From positions 1 through 39,369 of the forward strand of contig CAYUWG010000032.1 in NCBI GenBank assembly GCA_964448285.1: DNA of 39,369 nucleotides, given 5' to 3'. Shown here piece by piece: positions 24,297-33,509 of this stretch. A program made the translations under genes and the position numbers. Position 1 is the first letter of the stretch. Every line of letters starts with the position of its first letter. The notes beneath the pieces are model-generated. The model searched no databases. It was not told where the DNA came from and saw only the letters and a list, made by a program, of their open reading frames with translations. Source of the DNA: CAYUWG01 sp964448285. GTDB taxonomy: Bacteria; Bacteroidota; Ignavibacteria; SZUA-365.

Positions 24297-26744
24297 ATGT
24301 CAACCACGCCTGAAAAAATCATCCCACTGAGTATCGAAGAAGAACTCAAGAGTTCATATATCGATTACTCGATGTCCGTTATCGTGTCGCGCGCACTTCC
24401 GGACGTTCGAGATGGACTCAAACCCGTTCATCGGCGCATTCTCTTTGGAATGAACGAACTGGGACTCGCACCGAATCGGGCGTTCAAGAAATCTGCCCGT
24501 ATCGTCGGTGAGGTCTTGGGGAAGTATCATCCTCACGGTGACTCCGCCGTGTATGATACCATGGTTCGCATGGTGCAGGATTTCTCGCTTCGGTATCCAC
24601 TCGTACAGGGTCAGGGTAATTACGGCTCGGTCGATGGCGATTCCGCAGCGGCAATGCGATATACAGAGGCACGTCTTTCGCCGATTGCGCTCGAGATGCT
24701 TCGTGATCTTGAGAAGGATACGGTGGACTTCGTTCCGAACTTCGACGAATCACTCCAGGAGCCGACGGTCCTTCCCGCCCTGCTTCCAAATCTCCTTATC
24801 AATGGTTCGAACGGGATTGCCGTTGGAATGGCGACGAACATCCCGCCCCACAACATCGGCGAAGTCGTTGACGGTTTGCTCACGCTGATCGAGAATCCAG
24901 ACACCCCGATCGAAGTCCTGATGAAGCATGTCACCGCACCGGACTTCCCGACGGGTGGAATCATCTACGGATATCAAGGAGTGCACGATGCCTATCTTAC
25001 GGGGCGCGGTAGAATTATCGTTCGTGCACGCGCAACCATCGAAACGCAGAAGAATGGGCGCGAATCGATTATCGTCTCCGAGATTCCTTATCAAGTCAAC
25101 AAAGCAAACCTGATCGAAAAGATTGCGGACCTCGTGAAAGAGGGTAAGGTCGATGGCATTTCGAACATTCGCGATGAATCGGATCGCGATGGAATGCGGA
25201 TCGTCATTGAAATAAAGCGTGACGGTAGTCCGGAAATCGTTCTGAACAATCTCTTCAAGCACACACAAATGCAGACGACGTTCGGCGCCATCATGCTCGC
25301 GCTCGTCGATGGGCGCCCGAAGGTTTTGACGCTCAAGGAAATGATTGCGCACTTCCTCGATTTCCGACACGAAGTTGTCGTTCGAAGAACGAAATTCGAG
25401 CTTGCCGAAGCCGAAAAGCGCGCACACATTCTCGAAGGGTATCTCATCGCACTCGATAACATCGATGAGGTGATAGAAACGATCAAGAAATCGAAGGACG
25501 TCGATACGGCGCGCGCGAACTTGATGCGGAAATTCAAACTCAGCGAAGTTCAGGCAAAAGCGATCCTCGATATGCGGTTGCAGCGTCTGACAGGCCTCGA
25601 GCGAAAGAAAATCGAAGACGAATACAAGGAAACGATTCAACTCATCTCGCGCCTTAAGGGAATTCTGGAAAACACGACCCTGCGCTGGAAGGTGATCTCG
25701 GATGAACTTCGCGCTCTGAAGGAGAAGTATGCCGATCCCCGTCGAACGGAGATCGTGTACGATTACACGGAATTCACGATCGAGGATATGATCGCCGAGG
25801 AAGATGTTGTCATTACGATCACGCACCAGGGATTCATTAAGCGGACTCCCGTTTCAACGTACCGGCGTCAGGGAAGAGGGGGACGCGGCGTAACGGGTGC
25901 GCTTACACGTGAAGATGATTTCGTCGAACACATGTTCATCGCTTCGACGCATCATTACATCCTGTTCTTTACCGACAAGGGTCGATGCTATTGGCTGAAG
26001 GTATTCGAAATTCCCGAAGCAGGTCGGGCGACGCGCGGACGTTCGATCGTTAACCTCATCGCCAAACAGAAAGATGAGAACGTTGCCGCATTCGTCACGG
26101 TGAAGGAATTCGATGACGAGCATTTCATTCTCATGGTCACATCGAAAGGCGTCGTGAAGAAAACCGTCCTGAGTGCTTACGGTAATCCCCGTTCGACCGG
26201 AATCATCGCAATCAATCTCACCAAAGATGACGACCTCGTCGAAGCGCGAATCACGGACGGACAAAGCGATATCCTCATTGCAACGCGCGAGGGACTGGCA
26301 ATCCGGTTCAGCGAATCCGACGTGCGGGACATGGGAAGAACAGCGACGGGAGTTCGTGGAATCAGATTAGGCAAAGGCGACAAAGTTATCGGGATGATTG
26401 TCGCAAGGCCGAACAGCAATGTACTCGTCGTCAGCGATCGCGGTTATGGGAAGAGAAGCGAAGTCGGATCTTACCGCCTCACGAAGCGCGGCGGCAAGGG
26501 TGTTATCAACATGAACGTCACAGAAAAAACCGGCAGGGTTCTTTCAATAAAAGAAGTGACCGATCAGGAAGATCTCGTCATCATGTCCGTCTCGGGAATG
26601 GTTATCCGGCAGCACATGAAGGATATCCGGGTGATGGGAAGGAACACGCAGGGTGTGCGCCTGATCAATCTGAAAGAGGACGATATCATTGCGGACATCG
26701 CAAAAGCCGCTCCTGAAGAAGACGAAGAAAAGGTCTTAGAGTAA
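24297..26744 (+). CDS. gyrA: DNA gyrase subunit A
   Basis: Breakage-reunion subunit of the type IIA topoisomerase that introduces negative supercoils. ATG 24297 gives 815 residues; the 45 codons upstream in the same frame have no gyrase similarity and include the probable promoter. The N-terminus 'EEELKSSYIDYSMSVIVSRA' is typical. The catalytic tyrosine is Y122 in 'AMRYTEARLS', in the same number as E. coli. The quinolone-determining region reads 'HPHGDSAVYDT' with S83 and D87, the sensitive state. The C-terminal pinwheel has a GyrA-box-like 'RRQGRGGRG' and repeated blades such as 'RLTKRGGKGVINMNV', which favour GyrA over ParC. gyrB is not in the window. Confidence 0.96.
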   Translation: MSTTPEKIIPLSIEEELKSSYIDYSMSVIVSRALPDVRDGLKPVHRRILFGMNELGLAPNRAFKKSARIVGEVLGKYHPHGDSAVYDTMVRMVQDFSLRYPLVQGQGNYGSVDGDSAAAMRYTEARLSPIALEMLRDLEKDTVDFVPNFDESLQEPTVLPALLPNLLINGSNGIAVGMATNIPPHNIGEVVDGLLTLIENPDTPIEVLMKHVTAPDFPTGGIIYGYQGVHDAYLTGRGRIIVRARATIETQKNGRESIIVSEIPYQVNKANLIEKIADLVKEGKVDGISNIRDESDRDGMRIVIEIKRDGSPEIVLNNLFKHTQMQTTFGAIMLALVDGRPKVLTLKEMIAHFLDFRHEVVVRRTKFELAEAEKRAHILEGYLIALDNIDEVIETIKKSKDVDTARANLMRKFKLSEVQAKAILDMRLQRLTGLERKKIEDEYKETIQLISRLKGILENTTLRWKVISDELRALKEKYADPRRTEIVYDYTEFTIEDMIAEEDVVITITHQGFIKRTPVSTYRRQGRGGRGVTGALTREDDFVEHMFIASTHHYILFFTDKGRCYWLKVFEIPEAGRATRGRSIVNLIAKQKDENVAAFVTVKEFDDEHFILMVTSKGVVKKTVLSAYGNPRSTGIIAINLTKDDDLVEARITDGQSDILIATREGLAIRFSESDVRDMGRTATGVRGIRLGKGDKVIGMIVARPNSNVLVVSDRGYGKRSEVGSYRLTKRGGKGVINMNVTEKTGRVLSIKEVTDQEDLVIMSVSGMVIRQHMKDIRVMGRNTQGVRLINLKEDDIIADIAKAAPEEDEEKVLE

Positions 26745-26832
26745 CGGAGTAACTCGAACGCTATAACCTTGTGGAGTACATGATAAAATTGAAATCTTCT
26801 CCAGAATTGTCAGAGGTTTTTAGGCAAAGACC

Positions 26833-26863
26833 TTGACTTTTAGTCAGTTCCTGCCTACGTTCG
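26833..26863 (+). promoter_or_regulatory. Bacteroidota-type promoter upstream of the small secreted-protein genes
   Basis: TTG (26833-26835), a 20-base spacer and TACGTTCG (26856-26863) match the pattern seen before yggS. The ATG of the next gene is at 26999, so a leader of about 130 bases is expected. It contains a 12-codon frame starting at 26866 (see findings). Confidence 0.45.
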
Positions 26864-26998
26864 CAATGGAGAAAACAAGAGAATCATCACAGACAGCTAT
26901 TTGAAACCCCATTTTTTTGAATACCCGATCCGCCACAGTGGGAATATGCGATGCAAATCGCAGGCTGTCTTCGTCCCAGTCATCAATATGAGTGCATC

Positions 26999-27496
26999 AT
27001 GAGAGACATCCTTGTTTCCACGATAGTTTTATTCTTCATCATACACTTCACTGCATCATCGCAACGACGGGACGATACCATTGAAGCATCATGGGATCGA
27101 GCGCCGAAGTCTGATATACCGGTAAAGCCGAAAGTCGCTGAAACGCGAAAGGCGCCGGTAACAGATGCCTACAATCCTCCATGGAACCGCGAACGACCCC
27201 TTGAGAGCCGTCCATGGCCTGTGTTGCCTGCAAATCCAACGGCAGACCAGGTGTACCAGGCGAATAAATCGTTGATCGATTCCCTTTCGAATTTGTACTG
27301 CCTCTCGAACAACTACATCCGCACGCTCACGAACAGAAATGAAGCTGCGTACGCAACACATCCCGCCTCACCGAAGCGGGATTTCCATTACAGCGATCCC
27401 TCCGCAACGAAATCGCCGCACACGCGGGAATCCCTTGAAGCGGTTTACAAAGAGTTAAACGGTCTGCTCGAACAATGTCTCTACGGCAGACAATAA
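26999..27496 (+). CDS. hypothetical secreted protein
   Basis: 165 residues from ATG 26999, chosen because a signal peptide (MRDILVSTIVLFFIIHFTAS) follows at once; the frame also opens 48 bases upstream. The mature part is Pro-rich and charged at first ('RRDDTIEASWDRAPKSDIPV', 'PPWNRERPLESRPWPVLP'). It ends in a short helical region ('LIDSLSNLYCLSNNYIRTL'). No lipobox and no known domain were seen. It is the first of three small exported-protein genes in the same direction that end at the terminator at 28988. Confidence 0.7.
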   Translation: MRDILVSTIVLFFIIHFTASSQRRDDTIEASWDRAPKSDIPVKPKVAETRKAPVTDAYNPPWNRERPLESRPWPVLPANPTADQVYQANKSLIDSLSNLYCLSNNYIRTLTNRNEAAYATHPASPKRDFHYSDPSATKSPHTRESLEAVYKELNGLLEQCLYGRQ

Positions 27497-27552
27497 TCAA
27501 CCGGAATTTTTCTGAGTCTATCCATCAGGCAATCACTATCAGGAGTCACACT

Positions 27553-27963
27553 ATGAAATGGCGCGTTCTCCCAATCCTTCTGGCAATTGTTTTCGTGCCC
27601 CTGTTCCACGGCTGCCAGCCAATTCTCACCGAGCCGACCAATAACTGGATCACCTATGAAGTCCGCGAGGGATTGAGCTACAACGAAGCCTGGATGATCG
27701 TAGTCGATGCGTTGCTCACACGCGGCTATCAGTTCGAGCAACTCTCGAAGGACGACGGCTACATGAAAACCGAATTCTATCACGAAGCCGTCGAATCCAT
27801 GGGCCTCGAAGTGCGAACCCGCATTTCCGTGAAGCTCACCTATGGGCGTCGGACGGTTCGCGTCAAAGTCGATGAGGATTACATCGTCGGCTACAAACAG
27901 CCCGGCGTCGATATCCCGCGCGTTGCAGACTTGAAGGTGGAACTTCGCGATCGTCTGCTCTAA
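27553..27963 (+). CDS. small predicted lipoprotein
   Basis: 136 residues with a lipoprotein signal peptide (MKWRVLPILLAIVFVPLFHG) and lipidated C21. A Shine-Dalgarno AGGAG lies about 8 bases before the ATG. The mature part is mixed alpha/beta ('LSYNEAWMIVVDALLTRGY' and 'SVKLTYGRRTVRVKVDEDY'), a single small domain I cannot name. It lies 56 bases after the preceding secreted-protein gene and 50 before the TPR gene; probably one transcript. Confidence 0.8.
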   Translation: MKWRVLPILLAIVFVPLFHGCQPILTEPTNNWITYEVREGLSYNEAWMIVVDALLTRGYQFEQLSKDDGYMKTEFYHEAVESMGLEVRTRISVKLTYGRRTVRVKVDEDYIVGYKQPGVDIPRVADLKVELRDRLL

Positions 27964-28013
27964 TCAGTTCCTTTCGTGATCCGGCGTTTCGCACAATCAT
28001 CAAGGAGGATTTC

Positions 28014-28982
28014 ATGAGCCATCCACATCATCACCGTCCAGGTTCGCACTGCATTCGGATCTCAATTGCGTTTGTCCTCGGAATCAGTTTTTGCATCGGG
28101 CAGGGCTTCGCACAAAGCCGACCTGTCATCGATATCGCACGGCAAGCAATCGTTCAGATCCCGGCAGGGATGAACAGCCAGAACATGGCGATCTATGGCG
28201 TAACACTTGGGATGCCCTGGGGTGAAGCACGGAATGTCCTCGATAGGGCGAACGTACCGTACATCTTCCAAAAGGGAACAAGCCCCGTCGTCTATGTGCC
28301 GCCGCAAAATTCTTCGTATTACTTCGTGCTCAATCCAAGTTCGTATGACGTGATCGAAATGGGCATTATCGGCACAGCCGACCTCCCTCTCGACAATCAA
28401 TACATCTTCGATGCACAGCGTTGGAGATTGACGACGGCCCGAACGCAATTCTTTGGCAACGAAGGAGAATTCATCATCAACGAAGAAGGCGAATCCTACA
28501 ACTTCCCGTACCTCGGCTTCGTTCTGAAATACCTCACGCCCGGTTCATTCCGCTTCGTCATGGTCAATCCGACAAATAAACCTTTGACGACCTACGGACA
28601 AACCATTCACACGGGGACGCCACCTCCACCCGCCGTGAAAACGACGCCGAAGGTAGCTCCGCCACCGCCGCCACCTCCTCCGCCACCGCCCCCTCCTTCC
28701 GATTTGGATAAGTGGTTGGCGGACTTTCAAAATGCGCGCGATGCATTCGAAGCAAAGAAATACAGTTCCGCACTTTCAGCGTTCAAACAGATTGCGGACA
28801 ACACGCCCGATCCGCTCTTGAAGATTCGCAGCGTCTATTGGATGGGAGAGTCCTACTACGGGCTAAGGCAATATCGAAACGCAAAGAAGATGTTCGAGCG
28901 GGTCATTCAGGAAACGGACATCGAGGCGCTTCGTGAACCCGCGCGCTTGATGATTCGAAATTGCAATAAGCATTTGCGATGA
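28014..28982 (+). CDS. exported TPR protein with polyproline linker
   Basis: 322 residues with an ideal ribosome site (AAGGAGG, 5 bases before ATG). The N-region is His-rich ('SHPHHHRPGSH') before a signal segment 'ISIAFVLGISFCIGQGFAQ'. Residues ~40-195 form a domain of unknown type ('IYGVTLGMPWGEARNVLD'). Then comes a linker with 13 consecutive prolines near residue 225. The C-terminal ~90 residues are tetratricopeptide-like ('ARDAFEAKKYSSALSAFKQI' and 'YGLRQYRNAKKMFERVIQ'), similar to the TPR part of YbgF/CpoB. It is probably periplasmic or outer-membrane linked. A terminator follows directly. Confidence 0.85.
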   Translation: MSHPHHHRPGSHCIRISIAFVLGISFCIGQGFAQSRPVIDIARQAIVQIPAGMNSQNMAIYGVTLGMPWGEARNVLDRANVPYIFQKGTSPVVYVPPQNSSYYFVLNPSSYDVIEMGIIGTADLPLDNQYIFDAQRWRLTTARTQFFGNEGEFIINEEGESYNFPYLGFVLKYLTPGSFRFVMVNPTNKPLTTYGQTIHTGTPPPPAVKTTPKVAPPPPPPPPPPPPPSDLDKWLADFQNARDAFEAKKYSSALSAFKQIADNTPDPLLKIRSVYWMGESYYGLRQYRNAKKMFERVIQETDIEALREPARLMIRNCNKHLR

Positions 28983-28987
28983 ATTGG

Positions 28988-29012
28988 AATCCGGGTTCGC
29001 CCGGATTTTTTT
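28988..29012 (+). terminator. intrinsic terminator with UUCG loop
   Basis: A perfect 8-bp stem AATCCGGG / CCCGGATT closes a TTCG tetraloop and runs into a T-tract (7 T in a row counting the end of the stem). It starts 6 bases after the TPR stop, ending the 26999-28982 transcript. Confidence 0.9.
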
Positions 29013-29078
29013 CCTGCCTCACGTTCCGTTCGCTCGACGCCTTCCTCCTGCTGATAAAAAACCTCCTCCATCCACATC

Positions 29079-29492
29079 ATGATCAAACGAATCGCACATA
29101 TCGGCATTGCTGTCGAAGATATCGAGCAGGCACGACGACTTTACGAGCTGCTCCTGAGTATGACGCCTTCAAACATCCAGCATGTCGAAGACCAACAGGT
29201 AAACGTGAGCAGTTTTCATGTCGAACATACGAACATAGAATTGACGGCGGCGGCCAACGACGACTCTCCCATCGCCCGTTTCATCGGAAAGCGTGGTGAA
29301 GGAATTCACCATATCGCATTCGAGGTCGATGACATCCACGCAGAATTATCCCGTCTCAAATCTGCGGGCTTCCAACTGATCGATGAAGAACCGCGTCTTG
29401 GCGCCGATAACTATTGGGTTGCGTTCATCCATCCGAGATCGACCGGCGGCGTTCTCATCGAGCTGAGCCAGCCCGTTGAAAGCGCCATATGA
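29079..29492 (+). CDS. mce: methylmalonyl-CoA epimerase
   Basis: Interconverts (R)- and (S)-methylmalonyl-CoA in the propionate/succinate route. 137 residues of paired VOC beta-alpha-beta-beta-beta modules. Metal ligands fit the family: H7 in 'RIAHIGIAVEDIE', the His in 'EGIHHIAFEVDDI' and the Glu in 'GVLIELSQP'. 'ARFIGKRGEGIHH' is the typical loop before the second module. The mutase and carboxylase genes are not in the window. No other gene is needed to explain this one; it stands between a terminator and a hairpin. Confidence 0.92.
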   Translation: MIKRIAHIGIAVEDIEQARRLYELLLSMTPSNIQHVEDQQVNVSSFHVEHTNIELTAAANDDSPIARFIGKRGEGIHHIAFEVDDIHAELSRLKSAGFQLIDEEPRLGADNYWVAFIHPRSTGGVLIELSQPVESAI

Positions 29493-29552
29493 ATCCATGC
29501 ATAAATTCCTGTCTTGAGAAAGAGTCGAGAAATTCCGTTTCTTAGTCTTGTT

Positions 29553-29576
29553 GAAATCCATGCTCACATGGATTTC
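29553..29576. repeat. 10-bp perfect hairpin between mce and uvrC
   Basis: GAAATCCATG and CATGGATTTC pair perfectly around a CTCA loop. No clear T-run follows on either strand (GTTGTGTTGTG on the right), so it is a weak terminator at best. It lies 17 bases before the uvrC ATG, where it could affect translation or mRNA stability. Confidence 0.6.
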
Positions 29577-29593
29577 GTTGTGTTGTGACGGAG

Positions 29594-31471
29594 ATGAATC
29601 CAAATACCGAAGAACGACGGGACCTGCCTGCACCGCTTCAGTCGAAGCTCGAAACACTTCCCAAATCGAGCGGCGTGTATCAGTTTCGCAGCGGTGAGGG
29701 CGCCATCCTCTACGTCGGAAAAGCGAAGAACCTGAGAAGCCGCGTTCGCTCCTACTTTCAGGACAAGGGCAACATCGATCCAAAGCGGGACATTCTCGTT
29801 TCAAAGATCGCCGATGTTGAAATCGTCGTCACGGATTCCGAGGTCGAAGCTCTCCTTCTGGAAAACAATCTCATCAAAGAGCACTCTCCCCGTTACAACG
29901 TCCGCTTGAAGGATGACAAGAGCTATCCGTATCTCGTCGTGACGAATGAACCTTATCCGCGCGTTTTTCCGACACGACGCGTCTTGCGCGATGGCAGTCG
30001 GTACTACGGACCGTACACCGACGTGAAGGCAATGCACCTTATGCTTCACACCATCCGCAACATCTTTTCCCTTCGCAGTTGCGATTACCATATCACGGAA
30101 GAAACTATCGCGAAGCGGCGATACAAAGTCTGCCTCGATTATCACATCAAGAAATGCAAAGGTCCGTGCGAAGGTCTCATCTCCGCCGACGAATACAAGG
30201 ATACGATCGCGCAAGTGGAGCAACTGCTCAAAGGAAAGACCCGCGACCTTCAGCACGCACTTGAAGAGGAAATGAACGAAGCGGCGCGAACGCTCGCCTT
30301 CGAGCGCGCAGCAGAAATTCGCGACCGGCTCAGCGCCTTGCTCAAGTATGCCTCGAAGCAAAAAGTCGTCTCATCGGATTTCGGTGATCGCGATTTCGTT
30401 GCTCTCGCAAAATCGGAAACCGAAGCGGTCGGCGTCGTCTTTCGTGTTCGCGACGGAAAGATTGTCGGCAAGCACCACACGGTTTTCACCGGAGCGGACT
30501 TCGAACGCGAAGACGAAATCCTCGAACATTTCATCCACCGATACTATACCGGAACGCTCGATATCCCCGCAGAAATCCTCCTGCCGTTCGAACCCGATGA
30601 CATCGATGCACTGACGGCGTGGCTCGAACAGCGAAGCAATCAACGCATAACGTTTACGATTCCGAAGATCGGTGATAAAGCGAAGCTCATGAAGATGTGT
30701 TTGGCCAATGCGCGTTTCGTTCTCGACGAAATGTTGATGCAACGAATGAAAGCCGAGGACTTCATTCCGAAATCCGTCCAAGCGCTTCAACGGGATTTGC
30801 GACTCGCAAAGCCGCCGCGTCGCATCGAGTGCTTCGATATCTCGCATTTTCAAGGCGCTGAAACCGTCGCGTCCATGGTGTCCTTTCTCGACGGCAAACC
30901 CCGAAAGAGCGAATACCGCAAATACAAAATTGAAAGAGTCGATGGAGTCGATGATTTCGCAAGCATGAGGGAAGTGGTTCACAGACGCTACACACGCGTT
31001 CTCGATGAGAAACTCGAGCTCCCGGACCTCATCGTCATCGACGGCGGCAAAGGACAGCTCTCGTCTGCGGTGGCTGTGTTGCACGAACTCGGCCTGGTGA
31101 ACCAACCGGTTATCGGACTTGCGAAGCGGCTCGAAGAAGTATTCCTTCCGGGAGAAAGCTACCCGCAGTCCATCCCGAAAACGTCATCCGGTCTCAAGCT
31201 TCTTCAACGCATCCGAGATGAAGCGCATCGTTTCGCCATCACCTTCCATCGCGAGCGACGTTCCAAGGCGACACTGCAAACCGAGCTTGAGGAAATCGAC
31301 GGCGTCGGGCCAAAGCGTGCGTCGGAGCTACTGAAAACATTCGGCTCCGTCAAAGCCGTGCGGGACGCCTCCACGGAAGCTCTTGCCGGAGTCGTCGGAT
31401 GGAGTGCTGCACACAACGTCCATGAGTACTTCCATGCCGATGTGACGGAAGAGCAGGAATCCACCGTATGA
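29594..31471 (+). CDS. uvrC: UvrABC excinuclease subunit C
   Basis: Makes both incisions in nucleotide-excision repair. ATG 29594 gives 625 residues; a GTG lies 9 bases upstream. Domains in order: N-terminal GIY-YIG nuclease ('GVYQFRSGEGAILYVGKAK'), a cysteine-containing middle region ('CLDYHIKKCKGPCEG'), a UVR motif, the RNase-H-like C-terminal nuclease with its aspartates in 'IECFDISHFQG' and 'LIVIDGGKGQLSSA', and a helix-hairpin-helix end ('EEIDGVGPKRASELLKTFGS'). All catalytic motifs are present. The stop overlaps the start of the TPR gene as ATGA. Confidence 0.97.
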   Translation: MNPNTEERRDLPAPLQSKLETLPKSSGVYQFRSGEGAILYVGKAKNLRSRVRSYFQDKGNIDPKRDILVSKIADVEIVVTDSEVEALLLENNLIKEHSPRYNVRLKDDKSYPYLVVTNEPYPRVFPTRRVLRDGSRYYGPYTDVKAMHLMLHTIRNIFSLRSCDYHITEETIAKRRYKVCLDYHIKKCKGPCEGLISADEYKDTIAQVEQLLKGKTRDLQHALEEEMNEAARTLAFERAAEIRDRLSALLKYASKQKVVSSDFGDRDFVALAKSETEAVGVVFRVRDGKIVGKHHTVFTGADFEREDEILEHFIHRYYTGTLDIPAEILLPFEPDDIDALTAWLEQRSNQRITFTIPKIGDKAKLMKMCLANARFVLDEMLMQRMKAEDFIPKSVQALQRDLRLAKPPRRIECFDISHFQGAETVASMVSFLDGKPRKSEYRKYKIERVDGVDDFASMREVVHRRYTRVLDEKLELPDLIVIDGGKGQLSSAVAVLHELGLVNQPVIGLAKRLEEVFLPGESYPQSIPKTSSGLKLLQRIRDEAHRFAITFHRERRSKATLQTELEEIDGVGPKRASELLKTFGSVKAVRDASTEALAGVVGWSAAHNVHEYFHADVTEEQESTV

Positions 31472-32544
31472 AGCGTTTACTCAACTCGATTGCCATCTTC
31501 ATGCTGGTTGCTTTCGTCGATGTCAGCGGCCAACGCATCGAGCATCCGGATTTACACGAAATGATTCGGCAGAGCATTGACCTTGCCGGTCGGCAGATTT
31601 ATTCCGAAGCGCAATCCATCCTCGATGACGCCATCAAAGCCTTTCCGCAACATCCCGCACCGTACCTTCACAAAGCGATTCTTCTCGAAGTCATTTCGCT
31701 CGATTTTGAAACGCCTCTCCCGCAGAAGGAATACTATGACCTGTTGGAAAAGGTCATCACGATTGCAGAGCGTACGATGGCGAGAGACGAGTCTGCGCCT
31801 GAAGCGCGGTATTATTTAGGCATGGCGCATAGCTACATCGCGTATGAAAAATATCGTGAAGGACAGAACTGGCTCAGCGGGCTGACGCATGGCTACAAAG
31901 CATACGGGTATTTGAAGGAGTGCATCGACCTCGATCCCGAAGCCTACGATGCGATGACGGGAGTCGGAACGTTCAAATACTGGAAGAGCAAAAAAACGCA
32001 GTTTCTCTCTTGGCTTCCCTTCGTCGGTGATGACCGCTTTGCGGGGATCAATCTCTTGAAGATGGCTGAAGTGAAAGGGAACTACACGTGCGCACAGGCG
32101 ACCAACTCCTTAGTTTGGATTTACATTGAAGAGGAGCGTTACAACGACGCAATCAAAGCCGCCCAATCCGTTCTCCGGCGCTATCCCAATCACCGGTTGT
32201 TCCTTTGGGGATTAGCAACTGCTGCGGAGCGTAAGCAGGATTGGGCGACCGCTCGTGATGCTTACATGCATATCCTCACCACGCTGAACGAAGAAGTAAC
32301 CGAGCGCCGATACATTGAAATTCAGGCGAGGGCAAAGGTCGCGCGTATGTCATGGTACCTCAAGGATTATGAACTCGCGGAGAGGGAATGCCAGTGGGTT
32401 CTCGCGAACAGCAAGATCAATCTCGACCAGTTCACATCCGACGGAGCCTCACGCATCCTGCGAAGAGTCGAGGATATGGAGTTGCTTCGAAAGCAACTCA
32501 GAAAGCTCAACAACAACTCCGTCACAAAGCCTGCAAAACACTGA
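31468..32544 (+). CDS. exported TPR-repeat protein
   Basis: 358 residues, overlapping the uvrC stop. A signal peptide (MKRLLNSIAIFMLVAFVDVS) is followed by an all-helical protein with tetratricopeptide-like repeats ('AGRQIYSEAQSILDDAIKAF', 'AYGYLKECIDLDPEAYDAM', 'EERYNDAIKAAQSVLRRYP', 'RKQDWATARDAYMHILTT'). It ends in a basic tail. Many FCB bacteria encode such exported TPR proteins of unknown role. Coupling to uvrC probably reflects gene packing, as the products act in different compartments. Confidence 0.85.
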   Translation: MKRLLNSIAIFMLVAFVDVSGQRIEHPDLHEMIRQSIDLAGRQIYSEAQSILDDAIKAFPQHPAPYLHKAILLEVISLDFETPLPQKEYYDLLEKVITIAERTMARDESAPEARYYLGMAHSYIAYEKYREGQNWLSGLTHGYKAYGYLKECIDLDPEAYDAMTGVGTFKYWKSKKTQFLSWLPFVGDDRFAGINLLKMAEVKGNYTCAQATNSLVWIYIEEERYNDAIKAAQSVLRRYPNHRLFLWGLATAAERKQDWATARDAYMHILTTLNEEVTERRYIEIQARAKVARMSWYLKDYELAERECQWVLANSKINLDQFTSDGASRILRRVEDMELLRKQLRKLNNNSVTKPAKH

Positions 32545-32641
32545 CATGGTTTCCATGAAATGCTTCCCTATCTTGCGTTTCGCTTGAAGGGATTCTGACC
32601 CGACAACGCACTCACATTTTATCAACAGGAGATCAATCTCA

Positions 32642-33337
32642 ATGAAATACACAGCACTCCTGCTCGTTGCTACGCTGTTTACGGCGTGCTCGCAGGACAC
32701 GAAAGTCACCAAGCTCGATAACCAGAAGGACAAGGTCAGCTACAGCATCGGACTTGACATTGGAAAGAATTTGAAGTCGCAGGCCATCGAGATAAACAAC
32801 GCGGCATTCCTTCAAGGTCTCAAAGACGGGGTTGCAGGCGACAGTACATTACTCACCGAAGCACAGGTGCAGGAAGTGATGACCGCCTTCCAGCAGGAAT
32901 TGACGGCCAAGCAACAGGAGAAGGCAAAGAAGCAAGGCGAAGAAAACAAGAAGATCGGCGACAAATTTCTTGCGGAAAATAAGACCAAGTCCGGTGTCGT
33001 CACGATGCCGAGCGGTCTTCAGTACAAGGTGATCAAGGAAGGAACGGGCGTCATGCCGAAAGCGACGGACATGGTGACCGTTCACTACCGCGGCACAACC
33101 ATCGACGGAAAGGAATTCGACAGTTCCATCAAACGGGGGCAGCCTGCGACTTTCCCCGTCAACGGCGTCATCTCCGGCTGGACGGAAGCGCTCCAGCTCA
33201 TGAAAGTCGGTTCCAAGTGGGAGCTTTACATCCCGTCAGCGCTTGCGTACGGTGAACGCGGCGCCGGGCATGACATCGGACCGAACTCGGTTCTCATCTT
33301 CGAGGTTGAGCTTCTCGAAGCAAAACCCGCGCAGTAA
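32642..33337 (+). CDS. FKBP-type peptidyl-prolyl isomerase lipoprotein
   Basis: 231 residues. The lipobox is in 'ALLLVATLFTAC' with C16 lipidated, so the enzyme is anchored in the envelope. Residues ~28-115 are the helical FKBP_N dimerisation domain ('DKVSYSIGLDIGKNLKSQ', then a Lys/Gln-rich helix). Residues ~125-228 are the FKBP domain ('GVMPKATDMVTVHYRGTTID', 'EFDSS', 'GWTEALQLM', 'IPSALAYGERG', 'LIFEVELLE'). This is the Mip/FkpA layout of a periplasmic folding catalyst. AGGAG lies about 10 bases upstream. A possible -7 box TATCTTGC lies at 32569-32576. Confidence 0.93.
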   Translation: MKYTALLLVATLFTACSQDTKVTKLDNQKDKVSYSIGLDIGKNLKSQAIEINNAAFLQGLKDGVAGDSTLLTEAQVQEVMTAFQQELTAKQQEKAKKQGEENKKIGDKFLAENKTKSGVVTMPSGLQYKVIKEGTGVMPKATDMVTVHYRGTTIDGKEFDSSIKRGQPATFPVNGVISGWTEALQLMKVGSKWELYIPSALAYGERGAGHDIGPNSVLIFEVELLEAKPAQ

Positions 33338-33380
33338 GGAATTCATACATTTCCTCATCACAGCGAGAGTAGCACTCGAG

Positions 33381-33410
33381 TTGCCGCGATTTCATTCCAA
33401 AATATTTTCC
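33381..33410 (+). promoter_or_regulatory. possible Bacteroidota-type promoter of the thioredoxin-like gene
   Basis: TTG (33381-33383), a 19-base spacer and TATTTTCC (33403-33410) fit the window's promoter pattern with one mismatch in the -7 box. Confidence 0.35.
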
Positions 33411-33509
33411 GGTGATTAGAGACTACCACACCATCGTAAACACCTCTCAATAGCATGACTCGAAGAAATGGAATCTTTTTTATCACGCGTTCCTGAATCA
33501 TCGAGCACA

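Noticed and set aside
24750..25826. Minus-strand frame of 358 codons
   Set aside because: It lies antisense to gyrA, whose identity is certain; long antisense frames are expected with this codon usage.
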